The position numbers and the translations under genes are program-made. From JBIYSM02 sp044759095 (GTDB lineage Bacteria; Bacillota; Bacilli; Brevibacillales; Brevibacillaceae), in NCBI RefSeq assembly GCF_044759095.2, contig NZ_JBIYSM020000001.1, positions 1 through 64,000 of the forward strand: a stretch of 64,000 nucleotides of DNA. Direction: 5' to 3'. The notes under the pieces are model-generated. The model was not told the DNA's origin. It made no database searches and saw nothing but the letters and a program-made list of their open reading frames with translations. This document shows, piece by piece, positions 50,937 through 60,015 of this stretch (position 1 is its first letter; every line of letters begins with the position of its first letter).

Positions 50937-52229
50937 ATGCTTGCTTTACTAGGTTTTCTCACCGTTGCCGGTTTTCTGTACCTGATTATGAGCAAGAGGC
51001 TTTCGGTGCTGGTGGCTTTGATTACGGTGCCCGTGCCCTTTGCCCTCATCGGTGGATTCGGTCCGGAAATTGGCAGTATGATGCTGGAGGGGATTAAAAA
51101 GGTTGCACCGACCGGTATCATGGTGGCTTTTGCCGTTTTGTACTTCGGACTGATGATCGATGCAGGTTTGTTTGATCCGATCATATCTCGCACGATGCGG
51201 CTGGTAAAAGGGGATCCGTTAAAAGTTGTCGTCGGAACCGCAATCATTACCCTGATCGTTGCCCTTGACGGCGACGGCGCTTCTACGTTCATGATTACCA
51301 TTTCGGCCTTACTGCCACTTTACAAAAGACTGAAAATGAATCCTCTGGTTTTGTCTGGTGTCGTTGCCTTGGGTGCGGGGGTTATGAATATCGCTCCTTG
51401 GGGAGGGCCTACGGCGCGGGCGATGACGACCCTGCATGCTGATGCCTCCCAACTGTTCAATCCGGTAATACCCGCCATGATTGCCGGGATTGTCTGGGTA
51501 TTGATCGCCTCGTACCTGTTGGGAAAAAAAGAGCGCCAGCGGCTTGGAGTTGTGGATTTTCACTACGATCATGCGGGCGAACTTTCCGAAGAACAGGCGT
51601 CAGCCCGACGTCCTCATCTCTTTTGGTTTAACGTTTTGCTAACTGCTGCTCTGTTGATTGCTCTGGTCTCCGGCATTCTGCCGCTTCCCGTTTTGTTTAT
51701 GGTTGCCTTTGCGGTTGCCCTGTTTGTGAACTATCCTCATCCTGATGAACAGCACCGCCGCTTGGTAAGCCATGCGGGAAATGTGGTAATGGTCTCCACC
51801 ATGATTTTTGCGGCTGGTATTTTTACCGGAATTTTGACAGGGACGAAAATGATTGATGGAATGGCAGCTGCATTGGTTTCAATCATTCCGGAGTGGCTTG
51901 CCGCACATTTGCCCGTATTGGTTGCCGTAACGAGCATGCCTCTCAGTTTGGTGTTTACGCCCGATGCCTACTACTTTGGGGTCCTTCCGGTAATGAGCCA
52001 GACGGCGTCCTCTTTTGGCATCGATCCGATCGAAATTGGGCGGGCTGCAATACTCGGGCAAATGACGACAGGATTTCCGCTAAGCCCACTGACCGCATCC
52101 ACGTTTATTCTCGTTGGTATGTCAGGAGTGGAGCTTGGGGACCATCAACGCTTCATTTTCAAATGGGCATTCGGTACCACCATCGTCATGACAATTGTTG
52201 CGTTACTAACAGGCGCTATCTCACTTTGA
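50937..52229 (+). CDS. CitMHS-family carboxylate transporter
   Basis: A 430-aa secondary transporter with about 11-12 membrane segments, of the citrate-Mg2+/H+ symporter family (CitM, CitH, tricarballylate carriers). Telling segments are ALDGDGASTFMITISALLPL near residue 103, GVMNIAPWGGPTARAM near 143 and the C-terminal FTPDAYYFGVLPV, GFPLSPLTASTFILVG. AATGGAGGAGG precedes ATG 50937. First gene of the sigma-54 operon. The substrate is probably a di- or tricarboxylate, perhaps metal-complexed, to be handled by the AtuA-like proteins encoded next. Confidence 0.9.
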   Translation: MLALLGFLTVAGFLYLIMSKRLSVLVALITVPVPFALIGGFGPEIGSMMLEGIKKVAPTGIMVAFAVLYFGLMIDAGLFDPIISRTMRLVKGDPLKVVVGTAIITLIVALDGDGASTFMITISALLPLYKRLKMNPLVLSGVVALGAGVMNIAPWGGPTARAMTTLHADASQLFNPVIPAMIAGIVWVLIASYLLGKKERQRLGVVDFHYDHAGELSEEQASARRPHLFWFNVLLTAALLIALVSGILPLPVLFMVAFAVALFVNYPHPDEQHRRLVSHAGNVVMVSTMIFAAGIFTGILTGTKMIDGMAAALVSIIPEWLAAHLPVLVAVTSMPLSLVFTPDAYYFGVLPVMSQTASSFGIDPIEIGRAAILGQMTTGFPLSPLTASTFILVGMSGVELGDHQRFIFKWAFGTTIVMTIVALLTGAISL

Positions 52230-52238
52230 GGTGATACC

Positions 52239-53558
52239 ATGATTCGAATTGGTTCAGGCGCAGGATTCTCCGGCGATCGCTTGGAGCCTGCAGTCATACT
52301 GGTTGAAAAGGGAAATCTCGATTATCTTGTATTGGAATGTCTAGCGGAACGAACGATTGCCCTGGCACAAATGAGAAAACGTCAGGACGCGTCCCAGGGG
52401 TATGACGTACTGTTGGAAAAACGAATGGGGCTTCTGCTTCCCTCCCTTGCCAAAACAAAAACGCGATTGATTACCAACATGGGAGCGGCAAATCCCGTTG
52501 CCGCCGCTGAAAAGATTGTGGAGATTGCCAGACGAGCCGGCATTTCTATTAAAGTAGCGGCAGTAACCGGAGACGATGTTCTGGAACATCTTTCAATGGA
52601 GGATCTTTCGTTGGAAACGAATGAGCCGCTCCACCGTTTTGGACCGATCATTTCAGCAAACGCCTATCTGGGAGCGGACGCGATTCTACCGGCGTTGCAA
52701 ACTGGGGCGGACGTCATCGTGACAGGCAGGGTAGCTGATCCTTCCTTGTTTCTCGCTCCGATGATCCATCATTACGGTTGGTCAACCGCAGATATAAGGC
52801 GTATGGCCCAGGGGACGGTAGTTGGTCACTTGCTGGAGTGTGCAGGACAAATTACCGGCGGGTATTTCGCAGATCCGGGGAAAAAAGAGGTACCAAACCT
52901 GTCACAGTTAGGGTTTCCTTTTGCCGATGTGGATGAAGAGGGAACCGCAGTGATTGGCAAGGTAGAAGGTACGGGTGGGGTCATAAACCTGGCTACGGCA
53001 AAAGAACAGCTGCTCTATGAAGTAACGAACCCGTTTGAATACATTACCCCGGACGTTATTGTTGACTTTTCAACGGTTCGTCTGCGTCAAGCGGGGGAAA
53101 ATCGGGTAGAGGTAAGCGGCAGCTCGGGGATACCGAGGCCAGCTACATTGAAGGTAAGCGTCGGGTATCATGCTGGTTTTGTTGGAGAAGGAGAAATCTC
53201 CTACGCTGGTTCAAACGCATTGGCCAGGGCAAAGCTTGCAGGGGAAGTTGTTTCGGAGCGATTAAAGAGCCATGTAACGGAAATACGGGTTGATTATATT
53301 GGCATGTCTTCCGTACATCGCACGCTGTTTGGACAATGTCCCGAACCATACGAGGTACGCCTGCGAGTGGCGGCTAAAGCACCGACCAGAGAAGCCGCCG
53401 AACAAATTGGCGAGGAAGTCGAGGCGCTCTATACCAACGGACCGGCCGGCGGGGGCGGGGCGCGGAAGTACGTGAAAGAAGTGATTGGGATTGTATCCGT
53501 TGCCGTCGAAAGAGAGAAAACAGCACCACATGTGACGATTCGGGAGTGGAGAGCGTGA
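52239..53558 (+). CDS. AtuA-like acyclic-terpene-utilization family protein (DUF1446)
   Basis: A 439-aa protein of the AtuA/DUF1446 family. Conserved parts are IGSGAGFSGDRLEPA at the start, TNMGAANPVAAAEKIVEIAR near residue 80, ADVIVTGRVADPSLFLAP near 160 and ALYTNGPAGGGGARKYV near 395. AtuA belongs to the citronellol/geraniol route in Pseudomonas, but the exact reaction is unknown and the family is broader. No other terpene genes (carboxylase, AtuC/F) are present, so a carboxylate brought in by the CitMHS carrier is a more likely substrate. ATG 52239 lies nine bases after the transporter stop with GAGGTG upstream. Confidence 0.85.
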   Translation: MIRIGSGAGFSGDRLEPAVILVEKGNLDYLVLECLAERTIALAQMRKRQDASQGYDVLLEKRMGLLLPSLAKTKTRLITNMGAANPVAAAEKIVEIARRAGISIKVAAVTGDDVLEHLSMEDLSLETNEPLHRFGPIISANAYLGADAILPALQTGADVIVTGRVADPSLFLAPMIHHYGWSTADIRRMAQGTVVGHLLECAGQITGGYFADPGKKEVPNLSQLGFPFADVDEEGTAVIGKVEGTGGVINLATAKEQLLYEVTNPFEYITPDVIVDFSTVRLRQAGENRVEVSGSSGIPRPATLKVSVGYHAGFVGEGEISYAGSNALARAKLAGEVVSERLKSHVTEIRVDYIGMSSVHRTLFGQCPEPYEVRLRVAAKAPTREAAEQIGEEVEALYTNGPAGGGGARKYVKEVIGIVSVAVEREKTAPHVTIREWRA

Positions 53559-53863
53559 AAAGAAAACTGTACGAAATTGCCCATTGCAGAGCAGGTGACA
53601 AGGGGAACACTCTGATTTTGTCCTTGATCTGTTATGAGGAAGAGGATTTTTCTCTTTTGTGTGCAAAGGTAACGGCGGAGGAAGTAAGGAGGCATCTTAT
53701 AGGCATTGTGGCGGGGGAGGTAATTCGGTATGAACTTCCAAATATTTCTGCCCTCCAATTCGTTTGTGAACAGGCGTTAATGGGAGGAGTTACAACATCG
53801 CTTGTCATGGATACACACGGGAAAAGTTTAAGCTATGCTTTGCTGGAGATGGAAATAGAGTGA
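53555..53863 (+). CDS. AtuA-associated small protein
   Basis: A 102-aa protein matching the second domain that is fused to, or follows, AtuA-family proteins: YEIAHCRAGDKGNTLILSLI at the start, then EVIRYELPNISALQFVCEQA. It overlaps the AtuA-like gene by four bases (GTGA), with GGGAG just before. Here the two domains are separate polypeptides. Presumably they form one enzyme; the reaction is not known. Confidence 0.8.
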   Translation: MKRKLYEIAHCRAGDKGNTLILSLICYEEEDFSLLCAKVTAEEVRRHLIGIVAGEVIRYELPNISALQFVCEQALMGGVTTSLVMDTHGKSLSYALLEMEIE

Positions 53864-53868
53864 TAGTG

Positions 53869-53909
53869 AAAACCCACCACTAGGCAATTAGCCTGATTTG
53901 GTGGGTTTT
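53869..53909. terminator. Bidirectional terminator between the AtuA operon and the MATE gene
   Basis: Perfect 11-bp stem AAAACCCACCA / TGGTGGGTTTT. It covers the last codons of the minus-strand MATE gene (tail AKPTKSG). The arms resemble the right end of the dispersed repeat. Confidence 0.9.
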
Positions 53910-55231
53910 GCAATGAGCCACTTTCGTTTCACAAAGTACAACGTATTAGCCCCTGCCCGCAACCATTCCTCCAATGCCAGCACGACAAATACGGCAGGCA
54001 GTCCCCACTCCATTTGGACACCTGCTGCGTATGCAAGGGGCAGACCCCACATCCACACGCCGGCCAGCGTTACATAGAGGCTCCAGCGGGTTTTGGCCGC
54101 ACCGCGGAAGATACCGTCGAGGATCATATTGGCAGCCTTGGCCGGTTGGACGAACGCCATGATTTTCAAGCAAAGCACGGCCAGGGGAAAGACAGTTTGA
54201 TCTGCGGTAAACATGCCGACCAGCCACTCGGCGGAAAGGAACAGAGCGAGTCCGATTGAGCCCATAATCGAGACGCCGAGACGGATGGCGGAAGCAGCCT
54301 CTTCGTAGCAGCGGCGGTGTGAGCCCGCCCCCAGATGCAAGCCGACCAGCGAGGTGATGGCCAGGCCGATGCCGAAGCCTGGGAGAAACGACAGGGACTC
54401 CACCGACATGCTGATCTGGCGGGCGGCGACGGCAGTCGTGCCAATCAGGGCGATGATGATGACCATCACCATCTGACCCGCGTGATAGCCTGCCTGCTGC
54501 AGGGCAGCCGGCCCGCCGATCGACAGCAGGCGTCGGTACACGTCGGGACGGTGCTGGGACAAGCGAAACATGCTGCTGCCGATGGCATGGTGTCTTTTAT
54601 ACAGAAGCAGAAACAAAAGAGCGAGGCCCGCCATCCGGGCGAGCAGTGTAGCCAGGGCGGAGCCGTCGATTCCGAGGGCGGGGATCGGTCCCACGCCATG
54701 GATGAACACCAGATTGCCCGCCACGTTGAACAAATTGGTGAAAAATGCAGCCAGCATCGGTGTTTTCATGTCCCCTTTGCCGCGCAAATAAGCACCCAGC
54801 GTCATGGAGAGCGCCAAAAAAGGGATGGACCAGGCGAGAATTCGCAAAAAGGGGGCACCTAACGCCTGCACATCGGCTTGTGCCTGAAATAGAGCCATCA
54901 TCCAGGGAGTGGTCAGAGTGATTGCAGCTGTCACCCCTGCTGCGATCAAAAAAGAGGCGAACAGGGATTGCTCCGCTACCTGTTTCGCCTCTGCGGGAAG
55001 ATTGGCGCCGCTCGCATGGGCAACCAGCACATTGCAGCCGGTTGCCACGACGGAGAGCAGCAGGACCAGGATGGAAAAAATCTGATTGGCGATGCCGGCA
55101 GCAGCCAGTGCGGCAGGGCCGAGCGGGCTGATCATCAGGGTGTCCACGAACAGTACCAGCATGTAGAGGAGCATTTCCAGCATGGCCGGCCAGGCCAACG
55201 ACAACAGTCGGTTGTCTGCGCGACCGCTCAT
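53888..55231 (-). CDS. MATE-family efflux transporter
   Basis: A 447-aa cation-coupled exporter with about 12 membrane segments in two similar halves (NorM/DinF-like). Typical stretches are LLSLAWPAMLEMLLYMLVLF at the N-terminus, AAAGIANQIFSILVLLLSVV, and GTTAVAARQISMSVESLSFL in the second half. It begins one base after the stop of the GH15 gene on the same strand and is probably co-transcribed with lacI and that enzyme. It could export a sugar-derived or toxic compound, but the link may be positional only. ATG 55231 preferred (AAGGGG upstream); the frame is open to 55252. Confidence 0.9.
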   Translation of the reverse strand: MSGRADNRLLSLAWPAMLEMLLYMLVLFVDTLMISPLGPAALAAAGIANQIFSILVLLLSVVATGCNVLVAHASGANLPAEAKQVAEQSLFASFLIAAGVTAAITLTTPWMMALFQAQADVQALGAPFLRILAWSIPFLALSMTLGAYLRGKGDMKTPMLAAFFTNLFNVAGNLVFIHGVGPIPALGIDGSALATLLARMAGLALLFLLLYKRHHAIGSSMFRLSQHRPDVYRRLLSIGGPAALQQAGYHAGQMVMVIIIALIGTTAVAARQISMSVESLSFLPGFGIGLAITSLVGLHLGAGSHRRCYEEAASAIRLGVSIMGSIGLALFLSAEWLVGMFTADQTVFPLAVLCLKIMAFVQPAKAANMILDGIFRGAAKTRWSLYVTLAGVWMWGLPLAYAAGVQMEWGLPAVFVVLALEEWLRAGANTLYFVKRKWLIAKPTKSG

Positions 55232-55232
55232 G

Positions 55233-57188
55233 TTACAGCTGCCCCTTGTCACTCAGCATGTGGACAGTCAGCACGAACATCGCGTGGGACCAGGTAAGCG
55301 GCACTACCCAGGCTGTTTCCCCGGTCTGTTTGTCGATCTGCTCCGGCAGGAGGCCGAGTGAAGTGGCGTGGGAAACGGCCCAGTTCAGGTATTGCTTCGC
55401 TTCGTCGTAACGCCCCTGGGCGATCCGGTACTGAGCCAGCCACAGTGTGGTCAGGATCCACGGATTGCCGCCGATGTAGTGATCGTCTTCATAGCGGCGG
55501 ATTCCCCCTACAATCGGCGAAGTGCACGTGCGCTCAATTGCGTCCGCGGTCGCAGCCATCCGCGGATCTGCCGCATCCAGGACACCGAACGGAACCGTTA
55601 AGCCAATCAGGCTGATGTCATAGATGTCGTCATGCGCAACGAAATAAGAGACGTAGCCTTTTTCATCCGTCTCCAGAGAAACCTGCTTGCCGGCCTCCAA
55701 CGCGCGCTCGTAGGTGGAGCGGTCCACCTGCAGTTTGACGCCTCGGTAAAACGTGCCGTTCTTGTCGTTGAATGCCTGAGTCAGAATCGCTTCCTTCAGT
55801 GACTCTGCCGCTTGTTCCCACCGGCCGGCCACATCGTCACGGCCAAGCTCTCTGGCAATGGAAGCGGCCCCGTTCATGCCGGCGTAAACGGCTGCGGCCG
55901 AATACGTGTGCTCCGCGTTGCGCTCCTCCCAGAGATCGCGGCTGGGGAGCGGGAGCCCCGTGTCCTGATCCAGATAGGAGAGCAGGAAGGCAGCCCCTTT
56001 CTCCACGGCTGTCCACACTTCCTCCAGAAATGAGCGATCACGGGTCATCAGATAATGCTGGTACATGCCCCAGAGAATGGAGCCTCCTTCATCGATCTGC
56101 AGTCCCCAGGAAGGAGCCAGGCGTCCGTCGTGATAGTGGCGCTGCTGGAAGGAGCCGTCCGCATCTTGAGCAGTCAGCGTCCAGCGGTAAAACCGGCGGG
56201 TCAGGTCGGTCAAACCGGCCCGGTCGAAAGCGGTGGTGATGTAGGCGGCATCCCGGCCCCAACAGTAGGCGTAGCCGCCGCAGCGGGTAAACGCCTCGTC
56301 GAATTCCGGTGCTGCGATGACAGTGCCTGTTGCCTTGTCCGCCATCAGTTTGAAGACCAACAGAGAGCGATCGTAGATGCGGCGGATCTGCTCGTTTGCG
56401 GTCGGCAGCGCGGGCAGACTGTTCAGGTACTGGTGCCAATAATGGATCGTACGCTCCAGCCAGGTATCTGCGGGAACGGAATGGGCGGACAGCATGCCTG
56501 CAATCGCCTCGTCGATGGTCGTACCTGCTGTCAGATAAACAGGAAGGGAGACCGTTTCTCCCGGCGCGAGCGACAGTTTCCAGCCAAGGGCTCCATCCGG
56601 TGTCATGGCGATTTTGTTGCCAGGCAAGTAACCTTGGGCGGCGTGTTTGAGGGCATCGGCGCAGGTGTACTGTGTGCAGCCCAGCGGACTGGCCAGCGCA
56701 AAAGCGTATTGGTGGCGGAAGTAGACGAGACCGTCCACTTTGGGCTCGTACGCCACGGTATTGTACAGGCCGCTTTCACCAATCGTCAGGGACGCGTAGA
56801 GGAAAAATCGGAGGTCAAGCTGCTTTTGCCCCGTATTGGTCAGCTTGTACCAGCGGATCAACAGAGGGTCGTCCGGCGCGACGAAATCCGTCGTTTCCAT
56901 GCGGACGGGCAGTTTTTTCGCAGCTGCGACCGTTCTCAGAACGTTGGTTTTGGGTACGTAGGACTGCTCGTACTGCCATTCCAACGGAGTATCGAGCCAG
57001 AGCGTCTCCGCACTTTCTCCTTCCAGATAGATCCCTGCGCGCATCCGCTCTACGTGCTGCGGATAATCGACGTGGGGCCACCAAAGGCGGTACAGCTCCC
57101 CCGTCCGTCCCAGGGCGGCCAGCATGGAGGAATTGCCGATAATGGCGTCGTTTATATACGGTTTGTTGGTAACAGGTGACAAATTCAT
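55233..57188 (-). CDS. GH15-family glucoamylase-like glycoside hydrolase
   Basis: A 651-aa cytoplasmic enzyme (no signal peptide) with an N-terminal beta-rich domain (about residues 1-255) and a C-terminal alpha/alpha barrel, the plan of bacterial GH15 glucoamylases and glucodextranases. Barrel motifs include FTRCGGYAYCWGRDAAYITT near 318, SWGLQIDEGGSILWGMYQHY near 367 (acid residue), GGIRRYEDDHYIGGNPWIL near 570 and TAWVVPLTWSHAMFV at the end. It should release glucose from imported alpha-glucosides. It lies behind lacI on the minus strand, opposite the MalEFG-type importer. Confidence 0.88.
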   Translation of the reverse strand: MNLSPVTNKPYINDAIIGNSSMLAALGRTGELYRLWWPHVDYPQHVERMRAGIYLEGESAETLWLDTPLEWQYEQSYVPKTNVLRTVAAAKKLPVRMETTDFVAPDDPLLIRWYKLTNTGQKQLDLRFFLYASLTIGESGLYNTVAYEPKVDGLVYFRHQYAFALASPLGCTQYTCADALKHAAQGYLPGNKIAMTPDGALGWKLSLAPGETVSLPVYLTAGTTIDEAIAGMLSAHSVPADTWLERTIHYWHQYLNSLPALPTANEQIRRIYDRSLLVFKLMADKATGTVIAAPEFDEAFTRCGGYAYCWGRDAAYITTAFDRAGLTDLTRRFYRWTLTAQDADGSFQQRHYHDGRLAPSWGLQIDEGGSILWGMYQHYLMTRDRSFLEEVWTAVEKGAAFLLSYLDQDTGLPLPSRDLWEERNAEHTYSAAAVYAGMNGAASIARELGRDDVAGRWEQAAESLKEAILTQAFNDKNGTFYRGVKLQVDRSTYERALEAGKQVSLETDEKGYVSYFVAHDDIYDISLIGLTVPFGVLDAADPRMAATADAIERTCTSPIVGGIRRYEDDHYIGGNPWILTTLWLAQYRIAQGRYDEAKQYLNWAVSHATSLGLLPEQIDKQTGETAWVVPLTWSHAMFVLTVHMLSDKGQL

Positions 57189-57217
57189 GTCAATTGTTCT
57201 CCTTCCCTATTCAATCA

Positions 57218-58237
57218 TCACGGGTTCGGTCGAAAGGAGGAACCGCGCACAATCAAACGGTGCGGCAGGACAAGCTGCGGCTGTTGAATCTCTTCACCGG
57301 ACAGCTTGCGGATGAGGAGCTGCACCGTCATGTAGCCAAGGTGGTAGATCCCGATGTCCACTGTGCTGATCGGCGGATTGCTCAGCTCCGACAGCATGAT
57401 GTTGTTGAACCCGACGATGGAGACATCCTCCGGGACCCGCAGGCCGATTTCATACAGCTGACGAATGAAGCCAAAGGCAACAACGTCGTCAATCACGACG
57501 AAGGCGGTGGGGCGTTCAGGCTGGTTCATCACCATGGAGGTGGCGTGGAATCCACCTGCCTGCAGCATTTCAGCGGTCATGATCCACTCCGGTCGGCAGG
57601 TGAGCCCTGCTTCGGCCAAGGCCTGTTTGTATCCATCCAAACGGTCTTCCGACACAACCATGTCCGGCGGGCCGCTGACAAAGCCGATCCGGGTGTGACC
57701 CTGTGCGATCAGATGATTGGTGGCGTCGTAGGCAGCCAGGACGTTATTGTTGTTGACGCAAAGCAAATCTTCATGTTCGATCGAGCGGCCGAGCAGAGCG
57801 AAGGGGAAGTCGTGCTCCAGCAGCTTTTCCACCAGCGGATCGGCTTTTCGCGGAGCCATCAGGATGATGCCGTCGACGCGGCGGCCCAGGATCATCCGAT
57901 TGACGGAATCCAGCTCCTCCTGCCGGTTGTTGGCTGAAGACATCAGCACGTCGTACCCGGCCGAGTTGGCGCAAGCCAGCATGCCTCGCAACACTTCAGA
58001 GAAGAACGGATTGGAGAACTCCTCCACCAGGCGGGGCAGAACAAGTCCGATTGTCTGTGTGCTTTTGGAAACAAGGCTTTTCGCCATGATATTGGGATGG
58101 TAACCGAGCGCTTCCATCGCTTCTTTTACCTTGCGCACGGTTTCCGGACTTATTTTCGGGTGGTTGGACAGTACCCGTGAAACGGTGGAAGGGGAAACCC
58201 CTGCGACACGGGCGACATCCTTGATCGTGACGGACAT
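57218..58237 (-). CDS. LacI-family transcriptional regulator
   Basis: A 339-aa sugar-responsive repressor. The helix-turn-helix is TIKDVARVAGVSPSTVSRVL (residues 4-23) with hinge ALGYHPN; the periplasmic-binding-like effector domain follows (IGLVLPRLVEEFSNPFFSEV, IGFVSGPPDM, FGFIRQLYEIGLRVPEDVSI). It probably controls the divergent importer operon and its own GH15-MATE operon through the palindromes at 58264 and 58534. ATG 58237 follows AAGGAGG on the minus strand; the frame is open to 58318. Confidence 0.92.
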   Translation of the reverse strand: MSVTIKDVARVAGVSPSTVSRVLSNHPKISPETVRKVKEAMEALGYHPNIMAKSLVSKSTQTIGLVLPRLVEEFSNPFFSEVLRGMLACANSAGYDVLMSSANNRQEELDSVNRMILGRRVDGIILMAPRKADPLVEKLLEHDFPFALLGRSIEHEDLLCVNNNNVLAAYDATNHLIAQGHTRIGFVSGPPDMVVSEDRLDGYKQALAEAGLTCRPEWIMTAEMLQAGGFHATSMVMNQPERPTAFVVIDDVVAFGFIRQLYEIGLRVPEDVSIVGFNNIMLSELSNPPISTVDIGIYHLGYMTVQLLIRKLSGEEIQQPQLVLPHRLIVRGSSFRPNP

Positions 58238-58263
58238 ACGCGCCTCCTTGTAAGTGAAACGCT

Positions 58264-58277
58264 GTGCAAACGTTTGT
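58264..58277 (+). promoter_or_regulatory. Candidate LacI operator near the lacI start
   Basis: TGTGCAAACGTTTG contains the palindromic core CAAACGTTTG typical of LacI-family sites. It lies 27 bases upstream of the lacI start and would give autoregulation. Confidence 0.5.
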
Positions 58278-58436
58278 TTTAGATCATCGTATATGAAAAG
58301 AAGCAGAATGTAAACCAATGGTTTCGAAAAATATGGAAAAGAGGGAAATAAAAGATAATTAAAGAAAATGAAAGTATTACCGAGATTTACAATAATAAGG
58401 TGCGAAAAACAATGAAATTCGGCTAAATTTTACCAT

Positions 58437-58452
58437 TTGCAAGCGTTTTCTT
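58437..58452 (+). promoter_or_regulatory. Candidate cre (CcpA) site
   Basis: TTGCAAGCGTTTTCTT fits the catabolite-response consensus WTGNAARCGNWWWCAW with one mismatch. Located in the divergent region, so glucose repression of the importer is plausible. Confidence 0.5.
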
Positions 58453-58533
58453 GGAAGAATGCTTTGTTGTAGGATGAGAGTACATATGAGGCGTCACACG
58501 CCTTCTCCAATCATGAAAACGTTTGCTGTGCAT

Positions 58534-58553
58534 TTGTGCAATCGTTTGCACAA
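58534..58553 (+). promoter_or_regulatory. Strong palindromic operator before the importer operon
   Basis: TTGTGCAA and TTGCACAA are exact inverted arms around TCGT. A related half, GAAAACGTTTGC, is at 58515. Likely the main LacI-family operator. The 418-base gap 58238-58655 otherwise holds only promoter DNA, including an A+T-rich tract near 58320-58400. Confidence 0.65.
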
Positions 58554-58655
58554 GCCCTGCTTGGCACAGTGGGAGAGAAAGCCGAGCGGGATCAGGTTTG
58601 ATTGGGGCGGCCCTGCCACGCTGAACTGATTTCAGGTATAGAAAGGGGAAAACAC

Positions 58656-59942
58656 ATGAAACGCTTTTTCAGCATCTTTACCGCGATGGCGCTGTTCGGT
58701 TCCGTCCTCGCCGGCTGCAGCAGTTCTGCGCCAGCACCCAAGCCAGCGCCTAGTGATCAGGCGCAAAAGCCAAACGGCCCGGTTACGGTTACGTTCTGGA
58801 GCACGATGAACGACGAGGAACAGGTGACGCTCAAAGAAATCATCGCCAGCTTCGAGAAGGAAAATCCGGATGTGAAGGTAGACCTGCAAAACATTCCGTT
58901 CGACGGAGCGCAAGACAAGTTCCGCAATGCGGCAAAAGCAGGCAACGGTCCGGACGTGCTTCGCTCCGAAATCGCCTGGACTCCTGAATTCGCGGCGCTG
59001 GGGCTCCTCGAACCGCTGGATCACTATTTTCCAGCAGAAGATCAAAAAGACTTCCTTGACGCTCCGCTTCGTTACAGCAAATGGAACGGCAAAACCTGGA
59101 GCGTTCCGCAGGTAACGGATGCGCTTGCTCTCCTGTATAACAAAAAAATGTTGGCTGACGCCGGTTTCAACGCTCCTCCCAAAACCATGGATGAGTTCTA
59201 CACCATGGCCAAAAAGCTGTCTGACCCAGCCAAGGACAAGTGGGGTTACTACCACCGTCAAACCGACTCCTACTGGTTTCAGCCGTTCATGTGGGCGTTC
59301 GGCGGCGGTTTGATCGACGAAAACAAAAATGTTTTCGTAAACAACGAAGGCTCCGTCAAAGGTCTTGAATTCCTGCTCAAACTGCGGGATGACAAAGTGA
59401 TGCCGGATGAATTCGACGCGGCGAACGATTACAACAACATGAACACCGCTTTGAAAACGGGGCGTGCGGCCATGATCTTGAACGGTCCGTGGGCAACCAG
59501 CGACCTCCTCAGCGGTGAACAATTCAAAGATCCGAACAACTTCGGTATCGCCCCCATACCGGCAGGTCCGGAAGGCAAAACCGGCTCCCCTGTTGGCGGT
59601 CACGGCTATGTGATATACGCCGGTTCCAAAGTGAAGGACGCCAGCTACAAGCTGATTGCCTACTTGTCCAATGCGGAAAACCAGGCGAAGTTCGCAAACA
59701 AGAATGGATTGTTGCCTACTCGCAAGTCTGCGTATGAGATACCCGAAGTGAAGAGCAACCGTCTCATCTCTGAGTACAAAGCCGTACTTGACGCTGCAAC
59801 CAATCGCCCGGTTATTCCTGAAGGCGGTCAAATCTACACCGCTTTCAGCCCTGAAATCCAGGCGGCATTCAAGAAGGAGAAATCTCCGAAGGAAGCATTG
59901 GATGCTGTTGCGGCAGCGTGGAACAAATTGTTGGGCAAATAG
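58656..59942 (+). CDS. Sugar ABC transporter binding lipoprotein (maltodextrin type)
   Basis: A 428-aa extracellular sugar receptor of the MalE/CUT1 group. Signal peptide with lipobox VLAGCSS, Cys near residue 21, then a Pro/Ala-rich linker. The fold shows in PVTVTFWSTMNDEEQVTLKE, LLYNKKMLADAGFNAPPKTM, GRAAMILNGPWATSDL and GHGYVIYAGSKVKDASYKLI. ATG 58656 follows AAAGGGG. The GH15-type enzymes on both sides suggest alpha-linked gluco-oligosaccharides such as maltose, isomaltose or trehalose-like sugars. Confidence 0.88.
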   Translation: MKRFFSIFTAMALFGSVLAGCSSSAPAPKPAPSDQAQKPNGPVTVTFWSTMNDEEQVTLKEIIASFEKENPDVKVDLQNIPFDGAQDKFRNAAKAGNGPDVLRSEIAWTPEFAALGLLEPLDHYFPAEDQKDFLDAPLRYSKWNGKTWSVPQVTDALALLYNKKMLADAGFNAPPKTMDEFYTMAKKLSDPAKDKWGYYHRQTDSYWFQPFMWAFGGGLIDENKNVFVNNEGSVKGLEFLLKLRDDKVMPDEFDAANDYNNMNTALKTGRAAMILNGPWATSDLLSGEQFKDPNNFGIAPIPAGPEGKTGSPVGGHGYVIYAGSKVKDASYKLIAYLSNAENQAKFANKNGLLPTRKSAYEIPEVKSNRLISEYKAVLDAATNRPVIPEGGQIYTAFSPEIQAAFKKEKSPKEALDAVAAAWNKLLGK

Positions 59943-60015
59943 GCAAGGGTAAGGGGGAGGGGCCAATGCGGCTCTCTTCCCTTCTCCCATTTTTGGAAGG
60001 GGGGGCGAATGCAGC

